64,000 nt of DNA from Bemisia tabaci. Its lineage: Eukaryota; Arthropoda; Insecta; Hemiptera; Aleyrodidae. This document shows, in pieces, positions 34,476 through 49,850 of this stretch; the first letter of the stretch is position 1, and each line of letters begins with the position of its first letter. The stretch covers positions 14,155,480 to 14,219,479 of the forward strand of contig NC_092802.1 of the NCBI RefSeq assembly GCF_918797505.1, read 5' to 3'. Position numbers and translations under genes: made by a program. The notes beneath the pieces were generated by a model. The model had not been told where the DNA came from, made no database searches, and saw nothing but the letters and a program-made list of their open reading frames with translations.

Positions 34476-36825
34476 GAATATGATGAAGTAAAATTAACAC
34501 ACGAGGGTAACAGACAGAGACAATCTACGACGACTTAAATGAAACTCGAAAACAGTTGCTTTAAAATTTATTTTGACGAATGCAATCGTAAGAAATTCAT
34601 GTATACCATTAAATTGTAAATAAAATATTATCGTCTTTTTTTAAATTGCATCTAAAGTCTAGTAGTAGGCATGTAAATGTATCTAACATGTAAAGAAAAT
34701 AAATATATCAATCAAACACTTTCGGCCGAACTTCATTATGAATCTCTTTTTTCGGATCCCTCTCTTTGTGAATTTTTTACACAATTTTTACACGATGTAT
34801 TATTCCGTAGATTTTAGAGAGAGAAATATCGATTCGTGCCTTTTTGATTCCACATTTTTCTAAGTTACAATAAATTATATTAGTAATCGTGGTTTTTTGA
34901 GCCTAAGAATTTAATGATGTAACAGCCTGCGGTGATGATTACCTAAATGACGAACATTTATTGTAGGTATAACCTAGAAGCCCTTCATTCTAATTTACAG
35001 GACATTGACGAAAAGGAGAGAATCGATGCCGATGTATGAGGTTCCAACTCTTCGAAGGAAAAGCCTGTTGAGCCACTATTGGGGGAAAATCAAATGTCGA
35101 ATCGGGTGAAAATCAAACGTAAAATCGGGTGAAAAAACGAGATTTCAAATGCTTTTTCTCAGTGAGTCATCGAACGGTGAAAATGATTCGTGAGTATGTG
35201 GACGTTGCCACATTTCTTAACATAGCGTAAAATGTTTTGGATCTATCGAGGATTCCAAGTATCGGAGCATCAAGCAATGGACTTGAGGGCATCTGAATAT
35301 TTCAAGGAAACCGCACTTTTTTCTTCTTTTTTTTAGAATTTATTCAGAATTTCACCTATTTTACAAATATAGAAATGTACAGATCAATATAAAGATTAAG
35401 AATAATCATGCTAATTGGTGGGTTGAATGCAACCCTATTGTGAGTTTAGACACTGAGGCAGGGTCCAAATTTACAAATAATTTATTCCAGGTGTCCCAGG
35501 CCGGGCCAAAGCAAAAATTGGCCGGGTTGGTGTGAGTACAGTCGGTCCTGGGTACACCTGAGACAAGAAAAAAAAGAACAAGCAGTATATGTGTACATAA
35601 TTAATACAGGGCAATTAGATGTAAATATTTACAAAGTATGGATGAAGGAGCACACATTAATTTTCGCTATTTTATAAAGGAACTGTGCTTGACAACGCAC
35701 TGGATTGCTAACTCTGCTTTTTTGTCCCTCGCGTCTAAGGCATTGCGTGAATCCACACCTCTACGGATTTATCTTGGTTTTTCCTCAATTAGTGTGACGC
35801 AAAAAACAGGATTTGGAAGCCTCCGTGACGACTACGTGGTGAAATTGCGTCACATAGACTAAGGGAAAGAATAAATTTGAACATACTTAAAGGTAAATGT
35901 AAAACGTCATTCGATTGCACGGTGACATCCATTCCAGACGGATTTGTTTATATCTCTCAAGGACAATCTAAAAATATTTTCTAGGAAGAACTTTTGAATT
36001 TTCAAAAAAAGGCTGCTCTTGATACAAGAACTTAACCCACATGGAAAAAATGCGAACTTCAACTATCTCAGTTTGATGAGTCAGACGCTAGTAAGAAGGT
36101 TATTACCTTTTAAGAACTGCAGATAAACTTCTTTGCACGTGACACAAACTCGATTCGTACTTGCTAAATCGAATCGTAGTTTTGAAAAAAAAAAGAAGAA
36201 GAAGGAGTAATATCGGTTGCATTTACCTACGGTAAAATTGACTTACTGGTATTCGGTGTCTATACCACACACCATGCAGTATTCACTCATCAAAGTTTTC
36301 ACACTCAGGGCTAGGGAACCTATAGATTAGTAGACACGTAACTGACGAATGAAGTACAGTAAATTTTACATTCTTAAGTTTTAACTCATCAACACTCGCA
36401 GTGTGAAAGGCGGCTAGCCTACAAGGAACACGACTGTTATGAGATTCCTCAAATTCGTCACAGGTGAATTTTTTGTACAACTTTTTAACCTTCGATGAAT
36501 TTTAAAGAAACGATGAATGCATTGTGCAACACACATAAACCGTGACCATGATGGGGGAGGAGGGGGGTATACACGACAAAAACTTTTATAATAATTTCTA
36601 CCAAATACATGACGCATAATATCGCCAATATTTCACTTTTTCTCGGAAAATTTGAACTTATCATTTAGTCGAATTAGGCCGTGTAGAGTGCAGAGATACT
36701 TAACAGTTGGCAGTGCGAATAATTTTTAGCCTAATTCTTATTCGTGCCCACATTTCAATGTACTTTTTTGATTCACAGTCTAATTAATGGATTATGCGTT
36801 TCACGCCAACTGACCGCCTGCGGTG
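34476..36825. other. AT-rich intergenic DNA, no gene recognised
   Basis: Short open frames only, without family motifs or paired splice signals. The blocks at 34000-34700 and 35330-35630 look like old repeat fragments. The 35638-35862 frame is unremarkable. Confidence 0.4.
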
Positions 36826-36935
36826 CGTTTGGCGCAATGCGAGAAGTATTCTTGCAGTCTTGTAGGCGCTTCACGCCGACCGCATTGTTTGGCGCAGTGC
36901 GTGAAGTATTCCCACAGTCTTGTAGGCGCTAATAA
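36826..36935. repeat. Degenerate TTGTAGGCGC hairpin module
   Basis: GAAGTATTC, CAGTCTTGTAGGCGC and GCGCAGTGCGTGAAGTATTC resemble the palindromic module best seen at 63285-63352, 46941-47007 and 43660-43740. Confidence 0.5.
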
Positions 36936-37138
36936 GCGTTTAACGCCGCCGGATGCACTGACTTTTCCGCATTATTCAAACTCGCGTTAATATAATCGCG
37001 GCATCAAATAATGGGACTTAGGAAACTCATTTTGCGTTTCGTCCCCGTATGAGGATTCCAACGTTGCCTCGTTTCACTCGATAAAATATTTGTTCCGAGA
37101 AAAGTTAGGAAAGTTCTCTAAGTTCGCCTTTTTAGATT

Positions 37139-37652
37139 GAACGGACCATCAAAAAAGGTATGAATTTAAGCATTCTGATAAATGTTCCTCAACTATAATA
37201 TCACGTAAGACACGATTCTTGCTTCGAAAAGAACTGCAATCAACTCCTATCTAAGATATTAACGTTTTTATTTTATATTGTTTACGAGATTTTTGAATTA
37301 TTGCCCAGTCACAAGATACGCAATTCTCTATACGTGAGTCAAATCGCGCCTCACAACAGTTTTGGCAGGCTTCTCAGTCGAACATTGTTTTTCCCCACCA
37401 TTTATCGCTCAAAGTGTATATGATTTGCTAAAGCTGAGTCAAAACGTCAAGATTGAGGTTGCCAGTTTTTCATATCGCAGAGATTGTCATGGTAAACTTT
37501 AGTATGCGAAGAGGAACATTGAATATCTTAATTAGGGGTGGATTTCAGTAATTCTCGTTGCGCAAATCGTGTTACACGTGAAATTTTGGTCAAGAAATAT
37601 GTATCAGAATGCTTAACTTCGTACCTTGTCTAGTGGTCCATTCTTATCCATA
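37139..37652. mobile_element. Foldback element B, degraded copy
   Basis: It starts near ACGGACCATCAAAAAAGGTA and ends CGTACCTTGTCTAGTGGTCC, with the family's inner block near ATTGAGGTTGCCAG. The left end is eroded. Confidence 0.7.
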
Positions 37653-37707
37653 CCCACCTTTCGATGTACTTTTTTGATTTCAATTAATTGAAAAGTATGA
37701 TACTTTA

Positions 37708-37809
37708 TTAACTGATGGTACATTTATTGCTGACACTTCTCGTGAGTATCTGTATGGAGTAAACTCTCTCTTTGATGTCACACGTGCCTCTTTCAACCTT
37801 CAGATGCCC
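37708..37809 (-). CDS. Cathepsin last exon
   Basis: The acceptor is aatttcttctcttttccag. It joins in phase 0 to give WGPLQGHLKVERGTCDI, matching the WGE.GY..I.RG.N.CGI end of papain-family proteases. The stop is TAA at 37708-37710; the tail after the conserved Ile is longer than usual (KERVYSIQILTRS and beyond). The intron before it carries an RTE insertion. Confidence 0.9.
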   Translation of the reverse strand, partial: GHLKVERGTCDIKERVYSIQILTRSVSNKCTIS

Positions 37810-40800
37810 CTGGAAAAGAGAAGAAATTACAAAGTAAGCGTGAGCAGATGATTTCCTGGAAGAGGGATGCCAATTTTCCAACGAGGCTATTTTAAGCATA
37901 TGTGACTGCTCGCAGAAAAAAAATTTTATTCCGCGGGAATCCCATATTTCAACGGAGATAATTTTGAATAGGTAGGTCAAAAAAATCACTGAAAAAAAGG
38001 TTTTCAATGGAAAACATGCTCCAACTTGTTTATTACTCCTTACATCTCGCTCTTAGGTGCTGCCACTTCTTTAATTCCGCGAAGGCACCGATGAGCTTTT
38101 TTGGCATTCGCCATTTTTTTATACCACCTATTAAAAAAGGGAGTAGAACCTTTGGCTTTGCATCGAAGGAAGTTGACGATTCTTTTCTAGACACCTAAAA
38201 TCTCTTAAGGTGATTCGATGGACGCCATATTTTGTGTCAGAACGGCATGCGATATATCGCATCAATTGGTCCCATTTTTTCAGCAACTCATCATTTTTCT
38301 TCAATTTTGAGGTCGCAATTCTGTTGTCAGGAGACTAAAGCACTCACTTACCGATTTCAACGAAGAAATTCAACGTAATAAAGGCATGGTTTTTTCAGAG
38401 AGAAAACATCGCATTCGATACTGATATCGAAACTGCACTCGAATGCGATATTTTCTCTCTAAAAAAACCACGCCATTATTACGTTGAATTTCTTTGTTAA
38501 AATTTGTAAGTGAGTGCTTTAGTCTCATGACAACAAAATTGCGATCTCAAAATCGGAGAAAAATGACGAGTGGCTGAAAAAATGGAACCAATTGATGCGA
38601 TAAATCGCATGCCGTTCTGACACAAAATATGGCGTCCATCGAATCACATTAATGCCTTTATGCTTGCAAGCAAAGTCGTGAAAATGGACCGAGTTTAACA
38701 GAGAGGAACCAACTCACATGAAGTTGAAACAGAAAAATAGGTTTGCAGTTTTATGTCTTCATAAAGTTCAATGTAGACAAGTTGGTTTTTGCAATCGCTA
38801 GCGATAGCAATATTCGTCATGGGAACTTTTGCTTCTGGGATATGAAAATTTTAAGGTAGGTACAGTTCGTTTGTAGTATCTTCAGAATTGAAGGGGCTAT
38901 GTAATTTTGTGTCGACATCTCGTTTTTAACATTTTTAATTTTGGGCGCTTCTGGGTACCAGATGCGCCCTTTCCAACCGTTCGACTCCCCCGATGTAACA
39001 TGTACTATACTACATGCCCTTTTGCCTTATGGGTAATGACGCCATTCTGGTACACCCGGGAAAATTGGATTTTTTTCTGCATCTGGTATTCGTAAAAGTT
39101 TTCGTGAAATGTTTTGCTTTTAAGCATAACAATCTCGCACGGACGTATTACCTGGTTAAAGTATTTTAGGGCCTCCTTATGCTTTAAATACTTATATCCG
39201 AGGCAGTACTTTCAGATCGATTTGAAAATATTACGAACAGTCACGTGATCTCTTCAATTTAGTGACGTATTACTGTGCTACTTTGTGATTGGTTCATTTT
39301 CTTGGCGCAGCATCGACACGTCAGCTGTTTGCGGCTGGTTTGCGGCATTGAGCGGAAGGTTTAAGGTTATGTCATGGACCAAGAGAATGAATGAGGACCC
39401 CCAACCAACCCCCCAACTCCAGTTAGCGGAGACATCAGCGCTGCCTATGTTCACGCCGTGAATATGGGTCCAGCCAGCGCCGATGTCATCGCCGGCCGGC
39501 CGGTCCCTCTCTTCCCCGCGACCCACGCTTCCCCTCCCCACTGCTGAACTCCTCTTCACGCGGCCCCGCTCCCCCGCGACCTGCGCGCCCTACCTCGCGG
39601 CGTCGCGACGCCGCTGTCCGCTAGATCGCGTTGACGCACCAGCTTTAGAGGTTCCGCCGCTCTTTCCCGTCGTCTGATTTACAGTGCATCCTTTATGTTT
39701 CCATTCATCACTGACTTTCATTCGTCACGAAGTGCTTGTGGATAGGTTCAGATCTTCGCGGTCGATCTGAAGTTTTGAAGGGATTAGCGGTTAAGGAATC
39801 CCACCTTACATTCCATCTTCGTCAGTCTTCGGGTACATAAATCGGTAATAATATGATTTGACAAAGAAGCGCCCTTCAACGCTTGGGCGTTGGAACTGCT
39901 TGTTTTTTCTTTGCATACAAGAAAGCTGTTATTTACCAATTATTTATTTTCGTTGGATTATGTATGGTTTTTGGAAGTTAACGCATTTAACTTTCAGTTT
40001 CGTTTTTTCGGCGTAATGTATGATATTTTTACTCTACGCATATGCCCGAATACGCATCATAACGACGGTGAAACTACCAAACCACGTATCTCGCTTGCGG
40101 TGTTTAAAAATCTCCGCTCACATTTTATTTTTTTGAAGTAGACCAAATCCATATCATTCCTTGAAATTTTCACAGAATTTTCTCCGCACGAAGAGGAAAA
40201 ATCACGGAAATTTTCAAGACTGGACGTTAAGTAGCTTTTCATTTAAAAAATAAAGTATGACAGGAAGTCTGCGACGTCGCAAACCGAGATACGTGGTTTG
40301 GTAGTTTCACCGTCGAAAAGTGACCTATGTGCTTCCTAAGTTGCCATTTTTTTCATTCAAATAGATGTAACCGAAATGTTAGATGTGTACTACCTATACT
40401 ACTTTCACGTCATTGCTTTATTTATTTATTTACTATTTGCGTAGGTATATATTGTTATTTTTTGCTGAATTTTGGAGAAAATATTGCTTTAAGAACGTGG
40501 AATGTAAATTAATTTTATTGAAAAAAGAAAATACCATCATTAATTTGGGCGAACAAAGAAAATATACATCAATATTTGGGTCAACATCTCCCTGATTATA
40601 TAAAGGATGAATATATTAGTATTTCTGTATCAAAAAACTTAGCTTTTGTCTTCAGAGATACGATGATTCTAGTCCCAGTCAATTTGTTTTATTGAAAAAA
40701 CAAAAAAACAAAAAATAAATAAAAAAAAAAAAAAAAACTGAAATGTTAGACTTACTATTTTCATGTCTTTCTATTTGTATCAATAGGTACTTTTTGCTTA

Positions 40801-43800
40801 ACTTACGAACGTTGAATGCAAATTAACTTTATTGAAAAAAGAAAATGTATATGTATGTATAGAGTCGCTTTTATAGCGCTCTTTGGCGCTCTGCGACCCC
40901 TAGCCGCCAAAGTCCCCTATCCTCCCAAAGCCCTTCAGGGAGTTGACAAACCCTCATTTCTTCTAAAATCCCCTGTCGCCACCCTTTCACTGGGCGTCCC
41001 CTTCGTCTCCTTCCAGGAGGAACCCAATCAAGCAACTTCTTTGGCAGCCTTTCGTCCGTCATTCTATTGACATGACCATACCAGACAAGCTGTCTGGTCA
41101 TGACGTCGAATATGATGTCATTTTCGACTCCCATGATCTGACGCACTCTTTCATTGCGGACCCGATCTCTCCTAGAAATTCCAGCAGACCTCCTCCAGAA
41201 ATCCATCTCCGTTGCTCTTAGCATCCCCTTTGTCCGCTCCTTCAGCTGCCAAACTTCACATCCATATGTAAGAATACTCTTGACTACAACGTCGTAAATT
41301 CTCCTCTTGTTCTCCTTGGAAATCCGAGGGTCCCAGAGGATTCCATTTAACATCGCTGTAGCCTTCCTTGCCAGGGTGTTTCTTTCCTTAATCGCTTGAT
41401 CAGTTCTTCCATCCTGGGTCAACCGCACTCCCAAGTACTTATAGTGCTCGCAGCCTTTGATCTGCTGCCCATCCTCCAACTCAATGCTTTGCTGATCACC
41501 GCCAAAAGTCATCTTCTCAGATTTGGATATGCTGACTTCCAGACCCCACTTCCGATACTCTTCTACTAACTTGCGCATCATGTATTCCGCGTCGTCTTGA
41601 TCTTGAGCAACCACCACCTGGTCATCAGCAAAGCACAGAGTGAACAGAGTTTCAAGATCACCCAAGGGGACACCCATACCAGAACATTTCGTCGTAAAAA
41701 AGAAAATAACGTCATTAATTTGGGGGAACATGTGGCTGATTATATGAAGGAGGTATATTCCAGTATTTTTGTTTAACATATTAACTCACGAGAAAATGTT
41801 CGTACATTTATCATCTAGTATTAATTATTTTTTGATGATTGGTCTAAAACATTCAATACAACCATTAAAAATTATCTCCCATCGCCGGGTATCGAACTCC
41901 CGATCACCTATTGCCCGCACCTTATCAAAAATATGGGGCGCCTCAGTCGACTAGGCTATCACAGATCGGCGAAAAGATTGGAAAAAATAGCATTTAAAAG
42001 ACTCGGACGATGGGCGGGACTTATCACAAGAGTTGTCCTTGAGCGATTCGGCGATTCGCGTCTTCGTATAGCTTCTGGAGAAATGAGCTAGGCGCCTTTC
42101 TCTGTGAGACATTGTTTGCCTATGCTATCATGTGTCTCAAGGTTCATATCAGCAGGCATTTGCCATCGCGGCAGTAAGCTGAGGCAATATTTCTGTATTC
42201 ATGGAATAAATCAATCAATCGAGTTCCGATTTTGGCTCATATATCCGTAACGGGTCCTCCAGAGCAGTTTTCCACCTTGCACAATAGTTATAATTTCTTT
42301 ATTTCTATTTGTAAAATTTGAGGTGGGATAATGGCGGCTTCTCAAGAGCACCGAGGTAGGCGATCTTTTGCACCAACGAACAGAAAACTGATGGCGAAAA
42401 ATAACCAATCAGAACCTCCCAAAAAAAAGAATTTGCCTAAAAACGGAACTTCGTGGATCTGCGCAGATTTACCAGTCAGAAACGACATCTCAAGTTGGAA
42501 AAAAACTCGCTGAAAGCGAATTTTAGCAATCAACACAACTTGACGTAGAGACATGATTGGCTAAAAAATACAACGGTTTTTGATACATCGGAAAATCAAC
42601 CAAAAATCGGAGACTGGGCGAAACGCTCAAGGTCGCAGAGGTATAGGGAATCCCATAGCGAAAGCAATGGAACGATTGTAATATCATGGGGAACTCCGTT
42701 CCCATGACAAAAATAAACTTTAACCCCTCTTAACACAGTCTTTTTTTCTCGACTTTGAGTTTTTGGCTGGGGGATACATACGACAAGTGGAACTCAAAAA
42801 CATTCTTAGCTCAATTTTTTCGGAAAAGTGAGTTGGTTGCTTTCAGATGAACTTGGTCCAAATGTGGTTCAATTTAGTGCTATCAGGAAAAGCCACTTGA
42901 AGACTTGAACCGAGCTTCACAGGTACGCACCGATTTGCTTTGGAGTGGGGGGTGGAGTTGAGAGTAATTTCAAAGTCAACTAGACGTTTCCCCGCGAAAC
43001 AGTGTGGACCCAGCACCATTTCTCCACCTTGTTACATACAGTCTTCGGGTCAATTCTGAGTTTTTTTTTTTTTAAATTCAATCATTTAAAAACACCGTAA
43101 GTGTCATTTAGTCACTAATCTCCCTATGTGCTTTTATGGAAGAGAGCAGTTCCATCCTGCAAAATAAAGTCCATTTACTCACCTGTAAAGGACCCCAATC
43201 TTTACCATATGTATTTCGCACGAGATAGTAATTGACGCCATCCTCTGAAAAGAATAAGAAGAAGAAGAATAAGAATAAGAAGCATAATAATTGCACCATT
43301 AAATCAGTACCCTCCAGAGGGGTATATTTCGGTAAAATAAAAACCGTACCCTGCGCGATAGTTTACGCCGATATCCAATGTGTTTATTCAATCAGGATCA
43401 GGATACGGAGATTACGTTTCTCGCAACATTCTTCTGTTTTAGCCTTTGATGTCAAAAATTAAAATTTTTCGAGGGAAGTTCAACAAGTAAGTATCCTCCT
43501 TCTAAACTCTAACAAAAGTGACCAATTTTTAAAAAAATTGGGCTTAAAATCTTCCTTAGAATATGCTGAGTTCAACAAAAGAAACCGCAACAAAATCGGA
43601 CCTCGTGCGGCCGATCGCAAGCCGTTTAAACGCGCCGCGATGTGCTACCGGCACGAAACGCGCTTTAACGCCTTCAAACCTAAGGGAACACTTCACGCAT
43701 TGCGCAATGCTTGAAGTATCCCCTTAGGTTTGTAGGCGACAATGCGCATTGGGAGTTGGCCAGCCGCCCGCCACGCCGCAGTGTGCCACAGCGCGCCGAG

Positions 43801-46800
43801 GTACGCGCCATTCCCGCCGGGATTTCAGGTCCGAGAGAGGTCACAAAAGAGGAGCTTCTTTGCTGAAGCTCAGTCGTCCATCACTAACACGTGTCACATG
43901 TGTTCACCGTGATATTATGATCAATTAAGATTGTTTGGCCCACTCGCAGGGAAAATTCAAATCATTACCTTAGAAAGGTAATAACGGAACACCTAGCTAA
44001 AATGGATGCCGATCTGGCGGGAACGGCGAGTTCAAACGGCTCGTGACCGGCCACACATGGTTCGATTTTGTTGCAGTTTGTTCTGTTGAATTTGGTATAT
44101 CCTAAGGAAGATTTTAAGCCCAAGTTTTCTAAAATTGGTTCATTTTCATAGATTTTACAAGGGGGGTATACTTACGTATTGAACGTCCTTCGTAGATGAA
44201 AAATGCCCCCCTCACCTGATAAAAACCTCTGTTTGCGCATACATTTTTCACAGAGAAAACTACTATCATATCATTAGCTTAGAAAGAAGGGGGGCGTTTG
44301 GGGGTCTTCAAGTTTTGAAAGTATTTGATATTAAACCATCCATGCATAATTTCAGGCTAAGTCAATGATTAGGATTATATTTTTCGCTAAAATAAGTCTT
44401 ATCCGCTTATCGCGTCTCATCTGTTTATTGTGTTTGGTGCGTTCGGCGTTTGTGATTAATGTGGGATGTTTTTTGTTCCCTACTCGTCGGCATACACGGG
44501 GATAAAATTTGGAATAATTGGAGATATTTAGATAAATCAGGTTAAAATGGGATAAGAGAATCTGAATCGGATATCGACGGATTACTAGAGCTAATCTTAC
44601 TGTATGATGATATAAAATAATGAGAGTAACGCGTAATGCATAACGTCTGAGGAGCGAAGCCCTTAGAGGGGCTGGACTGCGTGGCGATTAGGGGGCAGCC
44701 CATTAGCAAAGGGAAGATAGAATGAGAAACATCATATTTTGTTCTCCTCGTAGAAAGAAAATCTAGGTGCATTTTCCATCTCAAAACCTCGGCGAAAAAA
44801 GTCTCTTATTGGATCCAGAGTCCTAACTGGTAAAAAATTTGACAAGAAAAATACTCTTTATTCAATCAGATTTCCTCTTGAATCAAAAGGAAATCCGCTT
44901 AAATTAAGAGGCTTGGCGCTTGGCGCTCGATTAAAGCAAATATCAAGCGTGATTTTTCTTGTCAATGTTTTGGACTCTAGGTCCATAAGACTTTTTTCTC
45001 CAGTGCTTCTCTGTCTCTTTTTCTAATTTTTCAGAGAGACGTTTTAGGAACAATTGGTTCATTAAACCTTGATCTTTGGTATCAGTTTCTGCTTGCCGGC
45101 CTGCTGAGAATTCATGGTGAATACAGGTAAATCTATTTTACTCACCACTTCCGTACCCTACGATAGTTGCACCGTGGTTGGATCCAGTGTTAGGACAATG
45201 CCGAAGGATTCCTCCTGTGTAATGCTGTTTTAAGTGAAAATTAATGTATCAATAATCATCAAAGCAATGTTGCTCGAATAAAAATTGTATTTAAAGTTTC
45301 ATGAATAATATGGATCTGCGGAGAAGAAACCTAATCATGCACAAATGTCATGTGTAATAGCTAGCGGTCTAAGAAGCCGAAGAATAGCGAGATTTCCATT
45401 TCTATAACAATACGTTACGTCAAAATCTCAGAAAATGTGTACTGCACCGTCCTGACAAGATTCATCATAAATACTGACATCCTGCTCTGAAAAATTGTCC
45501 ATTAAAATTATGTTTCATGCTGCTTTAATATTACTTTACGCTGATATATTTAACGATGATACGACCGCTCGACATGAGTCCTTTTGTGGAACTAGAATCT
45601 TTTTCTGAAAAACGTCACAGATCATTCATGTGCCTTGTAAAACTTCAAAAATTCGGCGTTACATAACATACAAGACCTTTTAAGTAAGAAAAAGAATAAA
45701 CTTAGAACACAAACTTAGACTTTTCAGAGGAGCAATTTTCTGTCCGGATGATTCCTCAGCGTCATGTATAGTAAGAAATGTGTATAGTGTAATGAGAGAA
45801 TAATACATATTGCGCAGCCGTCCATTGCAAAATATGCCAAAGTAACAAGACATTGGAGAGTGCACTCCTCTAAAACATACGAAGTTTCGTTGCTTGCAGG
45901 TGTAACCAAAAGTATTTCTCAAACAGCTATCTGCTCGAAGCAAATTAACAGCTATGTCAAAATTAGAAAACTTTGGCGGGGCATTAAGACGTATAATGGG
46001 TTCCTCTTATGCAAGCATTGATTGGGTTGAACTCTGAACGCTCTCCAGTCTTAATTATCACGATGCCAAAAATTAACGGTTACGCTCCAAAAAATATTTG
46101 AAAAAAGCAGTGGATCGTATTCGATATACATCAAACGCAGACATGTATCTATTTACATTGGTTCAAAATGTAAGCATAGCCTCAAAAGTCGATCGATTAA
46201 TCAATGGGAACAGGTTTTTGTGATTGAGATTTGTTTCTTGTGAGTACTACATGCATGGATATGAAAAATGAAATTGTTAGGAATTTCATCTTTTTCAGCT
46301 TTTCTAACTTAGATTCTAAAATTTTTGTTTGAGGTTATGTTTCATTGTTTTGAACCAAACGACATATTGAACCACAATCGAATTAAAATTATGAATCATC
46401 CGGCCCAGCCGTTGCAAGAAGTTCACCTTGAAACATGGCACTATAGACAAGAGACCCTCCCTCGGCCACTTGGCGACAGGTGAACCCTGGTAAAAATTGG
46501 CGATAGGAGCTGCGTTTCAAAATACCATAGAAGTTCTTATAGCCGTCAGAGGAGGGCGATAGAAAATCATATAGCTGGCTGTAGAAAGTGGAAAAAATCC
46601 TACGGCCGGGCTACACGAAGCGATAAAAAATTATACAGCCGGGCTAAAGTTCCTATCGCCTGGCTGTTGCTTTTTCGCCATCGGCTATGAAATGCTATTA
46701 GAAATTGTGTAGCAATTCTTGTGCTTTGTAAATCCTTAAGTTTTTACGGAATCACCTTAATATCTACAAAACGCACATTATATTTTCCTTTACTACATAT

Positions 46801-49800
46801 TTTGTTTCATCAATTAAAATGAGAATAATCCATAAAGAGTGTGCAAACATTTCAAAGTCATGAGTTGAATAACGCTGACTCCACGAGATTAAATATTAGA
46901 GCCTAACACAAAGCGGAGCGGCGGCGCACTGACACCTACAAACCTAAAAGGAATACTTCACGCATTGCAAAATGCGTGAAGTATCCCTGTTAGGTTTGTA
47001 GGCGCCAATGCGCGTTCAGCGCTGGCTGCCCGCCCGCCACGTAGCGCCGCAGCGTACCGCAGCGCTTGAAGCAACTATTTCACACCGAGGTATTGCACAG
47101 TATTATACGAAATTGAAGTCGTTCCAACATATTAGGAATGGCAGGCATCCTTCAAAAGTACGGAGCTTTCCTCGCAAATTAAATCAAGATACTGCGGCCC
47201 AAAAAGAGAGCGGTAGTCCAAAAACTCACTAAGTCCTGGCATCCGTAATTAGTAACGTTTAGCATACACTTTATCGCCAGGCTGTTGCTTAATCGCAATC
47301 GGCTATAAAAGGCTAAAAGAAATTGTGTTTCCGGCTATAGAAGCTATTGGAAATCTTACAGCCGGCTGTAGGTCTATGGTATTTTGGAACATAGATTTTA
47401 CTGCCAATTTTTACCAGGGCGCTTCGCGTCTCAGACGGCATGACGTCATGCATTACGCGTTACTGTTATGATTTTATATTATAGAGTATGACTTGTGCCT
47501 CCTTTTTTACGAGTCAGATAGTACGATTTAGCGACTGAATCGCTAAAAAGAGAGAAATTCTGTCCAAGCATCATGTACCTATACTCAGCATTGAAGGAGC
47601 TTTCCTCGCAAATTAGATACTGCGGCCCAAAAAGAGAGCGGTAGTCCAAAAACTCACTAAGTCCTAGCATCCGTAATCAGAAACGTTTAGCATACACTTT
47701 ATCGCCAGGCTGTTGCTTAATCGCCATCGGCTATAAAAGGCTATAAGAAATTGTGTTGCCGGCTATAGAAGGTATTGGAAATCTTACAGTCGGCTGTAGG
47801 TCTATGGTTTTTTGGAACACAGATTCTACTGCCAATTTTTACCAGGGAAAGCTTTTACTTTCGGGGATTCAACAATGGAGATGTTGCATATGTGAGGAAT
47901 TTGCGATTTGACCGATGATTCTAAAGTAAAAGTTCGCGAGAAACACGATGGTCCCACTGATTTTCTCTGAAATCAACTCCGAAGCTCAAAAAAAGCTCTC
48001 AAGTTAAGGCCAAAATGGATGGGATATCCCACGCTATCCTGAGAGTCCACCTCTACACCAAGACAAACTCTCCATGCAAAGATAGGGAACAAATACATTA
48101 GCAGGGTTGCCGTGTTTTCAGTTTTGGAGTCCCCAAATAAAGTGGCAGCCCTGTCAATGTATTTGCTCCCTATCTTTGCATGGAGAGTTTGTCTTGGTTT
48201 AGAGGTGGACTCTCGAATAGCGTGGGATATCCCCTCCATTTTGACCTCAACTTGAGAGCTTTTTTTGAGCTTGGGAGTTGATTTTAGAGCAAACCAATAG
48301 CACCATTGTGTTTCTTGCGAACTTTTACATAAGAATCAATAGCCAAATCGCAAATCCTTCACACGTGCAACATCTCCATTCCTAATGGACAATTATGAGG
48401 GAGCAACAGTCTTCACCCTAATTTCGGCTGTTGACTTACCTATACGGCGGATGATAAGATACGGGTGACGTTATGAGCCAAACAAGTTTCCCAAACTTTG
48501 GCCATTTTCGGCTTGTTTGCAAAACGAAACTGACTACACGTTTTTGAACATCAACCATGTAGTAGGTAAGTCAACAGCAGAATGCTGAAGACCCGAAAGT
48601 AAAAGCCAAAGACCATGGCCAAAATATTAAAGGAGGGTCTCTCGTCTCCGCATGGCGCGCTCTAAAATGAAGGAGGAAAAACTTCAATTTTACTTGTATT
48701 CTGTCTCCGTTAATATGGGCAGGGAGAGGGCCATATCGGATTTTATCCAAAATTTCGCTCTCGCCTTCGACGAGGCTCCAGCTACTGATGGTCGCCACGC
48801 CTTTGGCTGCAGCGGCCATATTGCATTCCCGTGGTCCTCCACTGTAGGGATAGTCTTTCTCCGTAGCCAAATAAGTGGCGTGAATGGCCGAGAACAGAGT
48901 GGAATAAGTCACAGCGTCGCGGCAATGTCGATCACAATCTATCAGCTCTACCAAGGTAACAAAGTTTGACTCGAAAATTAACGGATTGAAACATTTCGAT
49001 GGTGTAAGTGATCGGCAATCACTTAACTCGCTTTGCAATGTCGTATACTCCCTGTCATACTTTGTTTTTGAAAAGGAAAACCACTCAAGGGCAATTCTTT
49101 AAAACTGACTTGATTTTTCTTCTCTGCGCGAAGAAAATTCTGCAAAATCCTCAAGGAATGATGTCAATTTGCTCTTCTTTAAGAAAATAACATAGCGGTG
49201 GAGATTTTCAGACACCACAAATGACATATGTGATTGCGGACCTACGCCGTCGATTTTCTTGTAGAAATAAGACACAAATAATTAGACTCAATTAATGGAA
49301 CGCACTGATGATGATAACAAAAAGAAGAAAAATAAGGTATTATTATTATTAATGATGTTGTATATGAACTCTTGATTTGGATTGCATTATGCAAAAAGGA
49401 ACCACTATCTCTGGCTCGTCCATAAAAGCACTTTCCTGCATAGGAACGCTAATGGCATATATGCTGTTTCTAAAATGAGCCAAAAATAGTGGTTCCTTAT
49501 TGCAAAATGTGGTTCATTCCTAGTATAGTCAAACCATTGAAAGGGTATTTTTACCGCTGCATGAGCGATATTTTTACTCAATGGTATTTAGATGTAATAC
49601 TTTTTATAGACATGGTAGATACCACCGATTGAGAACTCAAATGGAACACCAACAATTCAGTAATTTTAGCCGAAGTTTTTTCACTGCGTATGGGGCCGTC
49701 GAAATATTACGTGAGCTACTTAGTGGAGAGGTCCTTGCCTTACGGAGTCTTACGAGTGGCGGAGGAGGGGGATAAAGCCCATTCTGGTGTAAGCCTCTTA

Positions 49801-49803
49801 CTT

Positions 49804-49850
<47 letters not shown>

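Noticed and set aside
45807..45869. Candidate cathepsin exon reading QECTLQCLVT and MDGC
   Set aside because: The exon at 48694-48947 fits the same position far better in sequence and phase, and this one cannot be joined to the His exon.
48652..48969. Plus-strand 105-aa frame
   Set aside because: It is the shadow of the minus-strand cathepsin exon.
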